NCBI RefSeq assembly: GCF_012489685.1
Contig: NC_080042.1
Location: 81,468,983 to 81,532,982 of the forward strand
Direction of reading: 5' to 3'
DNA from: Lotus japonicus
Lineage: Eukaryota > Streptophyta > Magnoliopsida > Fabales > Fabaceae
DNA: 64,000 nucleotides
A model generated the notes under the pieces. It searched no databases. It saw only the letters and a list, made by a program, of their open reading frames with translations, and was not told where the DNA came from. Each line of letters opens with the position of its first letter. Position 1 is the first letter of the stretch. A program made the translations under genes and the position numbers. This document shows, piece after piece, positions 1 through 10,400 of the stretch.

Positions 1-177
1 CTATTGTGGAGAAAATACAACAATTATCACGTAATAATTGTTCCCTATTATTACATAGAGAACACTTATTTAGTGTTGTTATAAAATGTGTTGTATAAAA
101 CGATGTCAACATGTACCTAATTCCCAAGGCACTTTTAGGAACACAATTGCTAAAAGCAAAAAATGGTGTAGTGTGAC
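1..177. other. Unassigned AT-rich sequence
   Basis: I see no gene or repeat structure here. It runs up to the target duplication of the foldback element that follows. Confidence 0.5.
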
Positions 178-187
178 GTTATAAATG

Positions 188-723
188 GGAAAAAGATTCA
201 TAGACATAGGAATAGTAAAAACACCTCAAACACCCCTTTTTCCTGTGGATTTGGCCAAATAATACACTGAACTAACCACCTAAATACACATGACTAACCA
301 TAAAGCACAGAACACGGTTCTGTTCTTTATGGTTAGTCATGTGTATTTATGTGGTTAGTTCAGTGTATTATTTGGCCAAATCCCTAATTTAGGAATTTCA
401 AGTTTACACGGTTTTGTGCTTTATGGTTAGTCATGTGTATTTAGGTGGTTAGTTCAGTGTATTATTTGGCCAAATCCCTAATTTAGGAATTTCAACTTTA
501 CATGGTTCTGTGCTTTATGGTTAGTCATGTGTATTTAGGTGGTTAGTTCAGTGTATTATTTGGCCAAATCCCTAATTTAGGAATTTCAACTTTACACGGT
601 TATGTGCTTTATGGTTAGTCATGTGTATTTAGGTGGTTAGTTCAGTGTATTATTTGGCCAAATCCGCAGGGAAAAGAGGTGTTTGGGGTGTTTTTACTGT
701 AGTTATGTCTATGAATCATTACT
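188..723. mobile_element. Mutator-like foldback MITE with expanded arm
   Basis: The left arm (about 188-313) is the inverted complement of the right arm (about 613-723), including the shared block gattcatagacata and the ggatttggccaaataatac stretch. The element is flanked by the direct repeat gttataaatg at 178-187 and 724-733, which fits the 9-10 bp target duplication of Mutator-like transposons. There is no transposase, so it is non-autonomous. The right arm has been copied in tandem inside the element. Confidence 0.75.
331..667 (+). repeat. 94-bp tandem repeat inside the foldback MITE
   Basis: Units start at 331, 425, 519 and 613 (each begins ggttagtcatgtgtattta), giving three full 94-bp units and one partial unit. 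Units differ by only a few substitutions, for example tttacacggtt versus tttacatggtt. The unit is made of TIR sequence, so the array grew out of the arm. Confidence 0.85.
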
Positions 724-733
724 GTTATAAATG

Positions 734-1582
734 TGTTGGCCTAAGTTTGCTCGGTTATGAGTTAGATGAAATAAAACCCGCTTCTAATCATCTCGACTAA
801 CCGTCATGAAATTCCTTAATTGTGGATCCTTTGTACGTGTTGTCTCGAACAATAATAAACCCGAACACGATAGCTTTTTTGGGCTGACCATATGAAGGAA
901 TATTAGGAAAAAGGATAGTGTATGGAAAGGTATTTTTCTCTGTTTGGATTGGCAAGGAAAATAAGTGGTGGGGAGCAAAAGCTATGAGGCACATGTTGTC
1001 TATTTTTTCCTTACTTGATGGCATGGTTGCGGACTTAATAATAATGTACCCAAAGAAATAAAGACTAAAATATGGTTGGTGACTTATTAAAGAGAGATTA
1101 AAAAACTTAATAATAAAAGACTGCAAGATGGGTGACTTAATAAAGAAAGACTGAAAGAAGATATTGATTTTTTCTGACCCAATATTATTTTTTCCCCCTC
1201 GAAAAACTCTGACCCAGTATTATATGACTCTGTGTGTTCATTATTGAAAGTAAACTTTACGTATGATAAATTAGTTAAATTTTATCGTAAATAAATTGCC
1301 TCAAATGAAAGTCATCGAATAAGTAATAATGTTTTGTATATACTTGTAATTTGAGGAGAGAGACGTAATGAAATGAGAGAAAAATGAAAGATATCATCAA
1401 TAATAATATGATAAAAAATATATGATAAATATATAAAATAAAATGAGTGAAAATGATATCCAAAATAAAATATAATGATAATTAATTACAATCCATTCTT
1501 TTTACACATGCCATGCGGATTGCAGAATAGCGGGGTCAGTCTAGTCTACTGTATAGCAATTTTTTTAGAATTATTGATTTCA
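734..1582. other. AT-rich intergenic DNA, no gene seen
   Basis: Reading frames here are short and unconvincing. There are small local duplications around 1070-1160 (ggtgactta, ttaataaag). I see no promoter, RNA gene or transposon end that I can defend. Confidence 0.5.
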
Positions 1583-1770
1583 GGAGTAAGCTAAAAAAGA
1601 TACGTACTCCCAATCTTGGCCCTTCATTTTATTCTAAACTAATGGCTATGATAAAACCCTATAATCTGTCATGTGACTCATCTCCCCAATTCCTCTCTCG
1701 CATTTTCTCGTTCTTCTTCTAAACATTTTTGTGGATCTACTGCAACTCAACATTTCTTTTTCATATGAAT
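1583..1770 (+). repeat. First copy of a tandem duplication split by a solo LTR
   Basis: This block, from ggagtaagctaaaaaag to catttctttttcatatga, is repeated starting at 1772. The second copy is interrupted after about 25 bases by the LTR at 1797-5065 and resumes at 5066, ending near 5235. Comparing the uninterrupted and interrupted copies independently confirms the LTR insertion site. Confidence 0.8.
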
Positions 1771-3439
1771 CGGAGTAAGCTAAAAAAGTTACATACTGTA
1801 ACGCTCTAATTTTCTAAATCAGGGATCACATTAGTAACCCAACAAATATGGGGACTAACTCGGGTTTTTTTTTCTTTTTTCAAAGAGGTGATATTTTCGA
1901 AACACAAAAGGCTCATCATCACCCAAGCAATGGCGCGAGAAGTTCCCAGGTAAGCTGGTCGGGCGCAATGCCTCATTAAAAGCCCTTCTTTCCTAGACAT
2001 AACAACTCGGGTTCTTACTTGAACTCAAATGAGGTTTCTCGATAACATTTTCAAACTTTTAAAAACAATCGATTATTCTTTTGAATCTCAAATTAATTCA
2101 ATAAATCCAATTTTCAAAAAGTAAATCAGTTAGTCATTTGAGTTTCAAATCCGTTTAATTTATCAATTTTGAAAAGAATCAATTAATCTTTTTATTTCCA
2201 AAAATAATCTAATCAATCCATTTTTTTAAATAAATATCGCATAACAAATACTATATCTCAATATAAATTTAAAGTAATAACCGCTAGTGTAAAAACTCCA
2301 ACAAAATTAATAGCGTACGGAAACAAAGTAAAAAATTATTTAATGAACGTTTGTCTTGCAAGTCATCCATCTTCGCCGTCTCAAAGCCATCGTCGCCTAA
2401 CCCTAGCCGTTGCCACCAACACCATGTCGTCAAGGCAATCAGACTATACCACTTTGCGGCTCTTCGTCTGGCGTTAAGCACCAACAACTTAAAGATTTCA
2501 AATAAAAGCTACCAACAACTCAAAATCTTATCTAACAACAACTTAAAACCTCACAAGGCTAGTCTTAATGCCTACATGCATCTACCAAGATGGATCGATC
2601 AAAACCTCACAAGGCTAGACAACCACATTGTCGAGTAATTCAAAACACCTCCACGAGGTGGGACAACCTCGTGGGACAATTACCACCACGTTGCCACTTC
2701 AAAATCAAAATTCTAATGCTCGAGTTAGTGTCCAAGAGGCCCACGGCCAACATAACAACAAGGGTTTCGTTTATTTCCAAATTTTCAACAATAAAACGAC
2801 ACTTTTCCAAAATACGACATATTTCATATATCCAACAATTATCATGGCATAATCATGCAAGAAGCAAACAACATAACATCACAACATACAACAACAACAA
2901 CAACAACGCCTTTAAAAAATTCATCTCACATATCATGCAAAGAAAATAAAATCATACAAACTCACGCACTAATTAAGAAACTACCATTACCTCCTCAGAT
3001 TCTAGCGCATAAGATGAATGACCTTGAAGAATTGGAGGATGGAAAAGTGCTATCAACTACCAAGGGAAGAAGAAAGTTTCAGCCACAATAGGGAGAAGGA
3101 GCTCTAGGATTTAGAAGTCTCAAGTGTCTAGAGGAAGTAGCTACTGAGGTGTGTGTTTTTTGCATTCACTCTGAGGTCCTATTTATAGTTGAGGCTCACA
3201 ATCACCTTGCCCCTTGAAAAATTCGACCAACCCACCTAAAGAGGGTGGGTTTTTTCTTCTTTCTGTTTTCCATCCCCTCTTTCCCCACCTTAGGTCTAGG
3301 TTCATTTACTAACCTTTTCTTTTTGAATCTATTAGATAAAACTAAACAAATTGTCTCTAGAACATTCCTTCATTAATTCATTAAATAATCATCATCTAAA
3401 GCTGACTACCATTCAGTTCTTAGGATTATATCTCTATTC

Positions 3440-4187
3440 ATCTCAATTGATTTGCCCGGTCCTTGGCTTCGGAGGTTCAACGAAAAGGGAGGCAGTGAAG
3501 AAGGCTAGTTCGCATTGGAGACCATATGAAATCTTTTTATGGGAGTTTGATGGGAGTCATAGACAAATGGGTGTGTGCCCAGGAGGAAGATTGATGATAA
3601 CTGAATTTGTCGCTGTTGCTACTGTAAAAATCCTGCTAGTTGCTGCTGTAAAAATGAGGCTGCTGTTGCTGTAAAAATGTCGCTGCTGTTGCTGTAAAAT
3701 GCTGCTGCTGTGGAATTAGGTAGTGGATTTCTGTGTGGACTGTTGTTGTCTTAAATGGTGAAATTCAGTTTGCAAGTGTTGTACTATGGAGATGCCGTGG
3801 AATTATTTTGGATTTCAATGGAATTTGGATGCTGAGGTCTTTGGAGAGTCTTTGTGCTAAGCTGCTATTGCATTTGGGGTTTAAAGTGCTATTAAATTCA
3901 TGTGTTTTGGATTGGATTGGCTTTTGGAGGTGACAATATTACATTAGGAGTGCAAAATTGGCTATCTTACGAGTGTTGTACTTTTTTTCCTTGCTAGATT
4001 TTTTCCCACTAGGTTTTTCCTAACAAGGTTTTAATGAGGCACTCTCTTAGGCTTTTGTTAATTGCACGTTTTGTGTAGTTTGTTAGTGTTGCCTGTGAGG
4101 AAGATCTGTTTGGTTCTTTGCCTTGGAAACTTTTTGTATCATGTTGGTTCATTATCAATAATATTTTTCATTTTAAAAAAAAAACTT
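3440..4187 (+). mobile_element. 5'-truncated LINE remnant (RNase H to poly(A))
   Basis: A plus-strand reading includes WRPYEIFLWEFDGSHRQMGV, which resembles the start of the RNase H domain of plant L1-type LINEs (a W-P...FDGS pattern). It is followed by a TGCTG-rich 3' UTR, a stretch ttttcccactaggtttttcc, and a poly(A) tract at about 4176-4186. The same 3' UTR motif occurs in antisense at 8890-8950, so the two belong to related LINEs. The left boundary is approximate and I could not resolve the target duplication. Confidence 0.5.
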
Positions 4188-4990
4188 AATTGGTAAAATA
4201 ATTAAAAATAAGGGGAAAATTCCGAAAATTATATCTTTTACCCTATAAACCGGTCACATTCAGTTCCTCATGATTCTCTCCCCTTCTAGAAGCCCCATAA
4301 AGTTTTCAAATCATTATCTCCTAAATCCAAAATTCCGAATTTAATAAATTTCATACTCCATTATCATCTTCAGATAATATATATTATTTTTAATGACCCA
4401 CTTTCCAAATTTTTCAAAAATACGTTGAAGATACAGTTCACAATTTACCTTATTATCTTTCAATTAAATAATTAAGAATTATTTAAATAATTTATTTATT
4501 TTTGATAAAAATAATTATTTTGAGATTATATCATACCCAACATAAATTTATTTCAATTTTATGTCTCCTTTTTGAATTTTTTTAAAAGATTCAAACTAAA
4601 TTTATGGATAAACCCCTAAACAAGTCCAAATTAAATCTTTTAACCCACTTTTTATCTTTCCTAGTCATCAATCTCGAAAATCACAAAATTAATAAGATTA
4701 TTTACATTTTATTTTTATTTTTTATGACTGATTTAATTAATTAATTAAATAATTATCCTAAGTCTATTTCTAATAAATGTTCATTTTTGTCATTTTACTT
4801 ACAACTAACTAACGGCAGAAATAAATCCTATGCTGCTATTCAATATCTAACCAACATCAACAATGATGATATTAATCATAACAACTTTCACACATCATAT
4901 GCATTGAACATTCGCATATTTCAACGACAAATAATCTGTCAACAACAATCAATTCACGAAAAACGGGTAACAGACAATGATCAAGCAATT

Positions 4991-5028
<38 letters not shown>
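4991..5028. repeat. (TAA)n microsatellite
   Basis: About twelve taa units in a row, close to one end of the solo LTR. Confidence 0.9.
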
Positions 5029-5029
<1 letters not shown>

Positions 5030-5343
5030 TCATAATAATTTATCTATTAAGTTGAGTGTCTTACACGTACTCCTCATCTTGACCCTTGATTTTATTCTAA
5101 AATAACGGCTATGATCAAACCCTATAATCTATCATGTGACTCCTCTCCCCAATTCCTCTCTCGCATTTTCCCATCCTTCTTCTAAACATTTTTGTGGATC
5201 TACTGCAACTCAACATTTCTTTTTTCATATGAAATCTTATAATAATGTGTGATAATATCGGTTTTAGTCCTAACAAATATTGATATATGAGCTTATTTTT
5301 GTAGGTACTGTACCCATGCTGAGAGATGTTGTTTCTCAACATT

Positions 5344-5375
<32 letters not shown>

Positions 5376-5711
5376 CTTTTAAAAAAAATCCTAAAAATAG
5401 TTTTTGTTAGTTTTGAATCCTAAAAATATACATGGTTATATATTTATTTTAGTCCTTATAATTAAGTTTTGGTGGGCTCACAAAATAATTACACATCATT
5501 CTTGGTGTTTTTTTATCTGATTCGGCGATCTACTCATTTATATAATATTGTTAAGTTTTGTTGACGTGACTTACATGTAGGGCCGTGGAAGCCATATGGG
5601 AAATTAGGCAAATACCTAAGGCCCCAATTTTTTTTTACTATCCATAGGCCCTAATTTTTTTTAACAATAACTAAAGAAAAAATTGGAAAATTACTCTATA
5701 GTAGTTTACAT

Positions 5712-6436
5712 TTTTTTTTTTTTTAGATAAGCCAAATGATATAAAAGGGAGTACAAATGGGTACTCCAGCCAAAATACAAAGAGCCAAGAAAGAGCCAAC
5801 AGGATGATAGCCACTGTCAAGGCAAAGAAAAAAGAAAGGATCTAAAAGCTAATATCTACAAAGAGGAAAAAGATCCAACACTCCCTAACTGCAACAGGCC
5901 ACCGTGCTCTAGAGAGTATTAATAAAGTGAAGGGGCTGTGCTTGCCATTCAAAGAAGGAACACGTGAAATTCTTTACCTTCCCTTTCATCCAGCACCACG
6001 ATTTCACCTGAATTGAATCCAGGATTCTGTCAAAAATCAGTGGTTCGTTCATGAAGATGTAATCATTCCGCAGGTTCCAAATTGACCAGACGGTAGCAAT
6101 CCAAATTGTCCATGCTCCCTGTTTTTGGGTCAGCGAGTTGCAACAGTAAATGTGTTGCAAGAAATGGTCTTTTCCTCTCTCAGGGATCACAGTAGAAAAG
6201 CCCAGCCAGTTATATATTGCCCTCCAAATCTGTGATGCTACAGGGCAAGAAAACAATAGGTGATCACCTGTCTCTTCTTGTTGGGCACAAAACGGACAAA
6301 GAGCCTCCTCAGCTGAGTAGATCACCCGACGCTTCCTAAGGTTGGCTCGAGATTGTATCCTATCGTGGAGAACTTTCCAAGCGAAAGCTAAAGCATTAGA
6401 AGGGGCCTGGATCTTCCACAGATGCCGAAACACCTC
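5712..6436 (-). mobile_element. 5'-truncated LINE nested in the hAT element
   Basis: A minus-strand LINE fragment ends in a poly(A) tail, seen as a T run at 5711-5724. It is flanked by the perfect 16-bp target duplication ctatagtagtttacat at 5696-5711 and 6437-6452. Poly(A), long duplication and 5' truncation together are the signature of target-primed reverse transcription. Confidence 0.9.
5909..6433 (-). pseudogene. LINE reverse transcriptase C-terminus (zf-RVT)
   Basis: The roughly 174-aa reading carries the zinc-binding region found after the reverse transcriptase of plant LINEs. Visible are FAWKVLHDRIQSRANLRKR, then CPFCAQQEETGDHLLFSCP (C-X2-C...H...C) near residues 47-65, then the W-W-I-N type tail. 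The catalytic reverse transcriptase and endonuclease are absent, so the copy cannot move on its own. The frame is open throughout, which suggests fairly recent insertion. It lies on the opposite strand to the host hAT remnant. Confidence 0.85.
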
Positions 6437-6752
6437 CTATAGTAGTTTACATGATCAACTACTTATTAGGAAGAAAATATTGAAACAAATGAAACGACAA
6501 AGTTAAAGAGAAAATGGTTCTTATCACTTATTTAAAAAATTATAAAAAATGAATTTGCATTGACATTATAATCCACACAAAAAAAAAAAAAATAGCCATC
6601 GAAATTGATATAGAACCAAAATTTCGCGAAAAATGTAAAGTTCATAAAAAGCCTCATTTTGATGAAAATATTAGTAGTGGGATCACACATTCATCTAAGA
6701 ATCTTTTCGCATTGAGTATTTTTATACATACTAGATCAATCAATTAATTCTC

Positions 6753-6941
6753 TTGAAACACGATGAGTACATATTAGATTCTTTTCCAAATGTAAATATT
6801 GCCTATAGAATTTTATTGACAATTTCTGTAACGGTTGTTACTGCTGAAAGAAATTTTTCAAAATTAAAATTTCTTAAATCATATCTAAATCATATCGATT
6901 GTGTTAGCTATTTAATTTATCAATTGAAAACGAAATGTTAG
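6753..6941 (+). pseudogene. hAT transposase dimerisation-domain fragment
   Basis: The short open frame contains SFPNVNIAYRILLTISVTV followed by TAERNFSKLKFLKSYL, matching the conserved hAT family C-terminal dimerisation motif (…LTIPVTVASAERSFSKLK…). Only this end of the transposase is recognisable, and upstream frames are broken. It sits 3' of the nested LINE and within the 8-bp-duplication-bounded hAT element, so it is the remnant of that element's own transposase. Confidence 0.8.
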
Positions 6942-7461
6942 AATTGTTGATTATAAAACTATTATAAATGATTTTGCAGCTCCAAAAGCTAGAAGGTTAA
7001 TATAAAAAAATTGAAAATTTATATGATATATTAAGTATCTTTAAGCCCTTAAATGATTTTCGCCTTAAGCCCCCAGATGTCTATACACGGCCCTGCTTAC
7101 ATGTGTTTCTCATATGCAAAGTCTAGATGATACGAATATGTGTAAATATTAGATGGATTCCATGGTGCTGAATCACATAAAAAGTAGGAAGCAAAACTTA
7201 GTGATAGGAATTAAAACAGATAGCAATATTGTCAATTTTCAAGGATTTAAAACTAAGCAATATTTTATATTAACATACTGACCACATTTCTAGGACAAAA
7301 ACATCTACATACATGCATGTATATAAAATTGAAAATTGGCTAATATTGCTGACATTTCATTGAGTTGATTGTAAAATTGTGTATAAAATAAGCTTTAGGG
7401 GAAGATTGAAAGAACTTACAGTTAGAGAGGAGAGCTAGGTGGGAGTTTGAGAGTGAGAGGA

Positions 7462-10400
7462 ATGTCGACACCTCAAAATCGAAAGTCATGGAAAGCAGAG
7501 TACGCCAAGTCGGGGCGATCGAGATGCCGGACCTGCAATACCGCAATTGACAGCGAGAAACTCCGTTTCGGCAAGATGATTCAGTCCTCCAAATACGATG
7601 GCTTCATAACTGTAATTTTCCATGCCTATTGATTTTTCTTCAACTCTTATATGCATTGAGCCATTGACTGTGCATAAAATCCATTTTCATATAAGGATGA
7701 AATATAGGAGTTGATTCTCCTAGCATTCTTGTGTCTGCCATAAAATTTACAATACAATTTACCAGCTAGGTAGGTAAGGTGTATACTGTATATATAATGA
7801 GCGTACGTCTTGGAGCTTTTCTTTTTCTTTTTCTTATTGTTAAATAAATTAATTAATTATACTGCATGTTTGTAATGTTTTAATGTGTATTTTGCTTTTT
7901 TATTTTAAATACCAGATGTGGAGTCATGCTGATTGCATATTGAAGAAATCCAACCAGATAAAATCGTATGAAATTTAATTTTATCCTTATTTCATTGCAA
8001 ATGGAATGCGTTTGTCTCATGATTTGACATCAGCAATTAAGGATTTATATATCGTCCATGCACTATTTTTCTTTTAGGATTGATGACGTTGAAGCCATAG
8101 AATCGCTTCGTTGGGAAGATCAGCAAAAGATCAGACAATACATAGAGAGCAGTGATAGCCCACCAAAGTCAACGGTCATCAAGGATACTGAGTGTTGTAT
8201 TGAAGTTTCACATACTTCTCGTGCTGCTTGCAAGCATTGTGGTAAAAAAATCATCAAGGGAGAGGTTGGCACCTAACTTCTCTCTCATTCAGTGTTATAA
8301 TATTGCAAAGGCTTCTAAGTTGTTTCTAAGTTTGTTTTGGGGTTTTTTCGAGGAAAAAGAATTGGAGAGGACATATTTTTATTTTCAAATGGATTTAATT
8401 TGTGGTCTGAAAATGAGATCATAAGCAAAAGCATGTTAATTGATGATGGAAAATATGATGATCCTGCACTTCAACTTACCTTGTGTTTCCTTAAAAAAAA
8501 AAACTTAATTACCTTGTCTTTATAATAAATAAATTAACTCATGAAAGAAAACATATCATGTACTATTTAGTAATATCCTAATGATGTTGCAGATTTAGGG
8601 TGTGTTGATTATTAGTTGAATCCAATATGAATGTGATTTTTCTCCATCCAACAACTTTTCCCAGTTGAAAAAAAATATTAAAAATGCTAGCAATAAACAC
8701 TCTCTGTTAAACATTAATTTTTTTTTATAGACAATAAGAAATATATTGAATAGAAGCACAAGGGGTGCTTCAACCCAATACAAGAGGATAGATGAAGAGG
8801 AATACAAAATAAAAAGAAAGGAAAACCAACAAAGACCCTACAACAGCCGGATCTACCCCACCTAATACCTCCAAGAAAATAGACCTTACAAAAAAAGCCT
8901 CATTAAAACTTTACTAGGATAAAATCCCCTTGGGAAAAAACTAGAAAGGAAAAAGAGTACTAATTTTGAAAAGTCAAGAGAGCATTTTCAAGGAGATTTA
9001 CAAAGACTACAACCCCACCCAAAACCCAGCTTAGAATAACCAACAACAGCACCACAGTCCCATCCCAACGCATTGCAGCCATAAAAAACTTCCTGCTAAT
9101 CCAAGGGAAATATCAACAAGGAGAACAACAACAATCCAAGGGGCAAAAGAACAAGTACCAGCTTTCTCCACCATGATTGTTAACACAGATATCAAATCAC
9201 TAGAAGAAAATATGTCATATGACATAACAACAACATTCAACCTCCCTTGAATTACCAACTCAGATCCAGCATTGATAAGTCCAATCCCCGTGAAGAAGTA
9301 TACAATCAGCTACCAATGCACAAAACCAACCGCACCCCTTGGACCAATCTCCCCGGATCACAAGAGACAGACCAATCAGCAAATAGAGAGCACAATACAG
9401 CAAATAATCAAAGAGTAACATTGTTAATTATCAATACAGATCATAGGTTCATTAGCCCATTCAAACAGAGAGTATTGAAAACCATTTTTCCTTGCCCGCA
9501 ACCAGCTCCAAGCTTTGAATTTCACCTTCTCACAAAAGTCTCCCTCATCAAATGTCTCCTCCCTAAAAATCAGTGCATTTCTTCCGTTTCACAGCACGCC
9601 AACTTAACCTTTTCACGAATTGACAAGCCACCAACACATTAATATCTCATTAATTAGTTAAAATTCATGTGAGATCCACTAAAAATATGAGTTCATTTCA
9701 AATTAAATAAGACTCACATGAATTTCAATCAATCAATCAATCAAAAATGTTAGATTGAATGCTGATAGCACTCCTCAAATAAAATATGTCAATCATGTCC
9801 TTTTAACTAGAAAATAAACACACTTAATTAGTAGTGAAATATTATTGGATTCTTAGTTTATAAGTCAGAAACTATTGTGCAGACTCTAAATAAGTGTAAG
9901 ATATTAAAGAAAAGTGGAAGGAATGAAAAAAAATGTAAGATATATACGGATGCTATGTTTAGTTGGGAAAGAAAATGAGATAATAAGATTAAAGAAAGTG
10001 GAAGGAATGAGATGAGAGAGCAAGGAAAGAGAGATAAAGAAAAAGGAGAGGATTCTTTACTTGTTTGGTTGAAGAGAAAAGAGAAGAAAATATGTTAAAA
10101 CTTTTCTCTTCTCTTATTTGGTTGTGTAGAAAATGAAAGGAAAGAAAGAGATACTTTCATAAAATGACATACCCCTAATTAAAGAAATATATTTTCAAAA
10201 ACTATTTACATAAATGAATTTTTTGTTATATTTTTATCTTATAATTTATAATATAAAATAAGAAATGAAACAATAGTATAATTTATCCATCTCGAATCTC
10301 AATATTATCATATATATTTTTTTATAATAGCAATATTTTTTATTGGTCTGTCAACACTGAGTGTTTTTTATTTTATTTTTAGGTCCGAATATCCACTAAG

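Larger units (their letters stand above)
1797..5065 (-). mobile_element. Long solo LTR (Gypsy-like), about 3.27 kb
   Basis: The segment begins tgtaacgctc and ends gtcttaca, the TG..CA form of an LTR. It is flanked by catac (1792-1796) and cgtac (5066-5070), a 5-bp target duplication with one change. No gag, pol, primer-binding site or polypurine tract is present, so this is a solo LTR. A TATA-like ctataaatag lies on the minus strand near 3180-3190, suggesting the LTR reads leftward. The length resembles Tekay/Del-type Gypsy LTRs; that assignment is inference. A LINE tail and a (TAA)n tract lie inside. The weak frames at 2351-3091 are not credible genes. Confidence 0.7.
5578..7094 (+). mobile_element. 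hAT transposon remnant split by a LINE
   Basis: The ends are tagggccgtg at 5578 and cacggccctg at 7094 (inverted, one mismatch). They are flanked by the perfect 8-bp direct repeat cttacatg at 5570-5577 and 7095-7102, the target duplication length of hAT transposons. The interior keeps a hAT C-terminal dimerisation fragment (6753-6941) but is otherwise decayed. About 740 bp of it is a later LINE insertion. Confidence 0.85.

Noticed and set aside
331..667. CRISPR-like array from regular 94-bp spacing
   Set aside because: The whole unit repeats with no unique spacers, and it derives from a transposon arm in a plant genome.
2284..3091. Several overlapping open frames on both strands (Asn/His-rich on plus)
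   Set aside because: They lie inside the LTR at 1797-5065, contain trinucleotide runs (caacaacaa) and show no domain.
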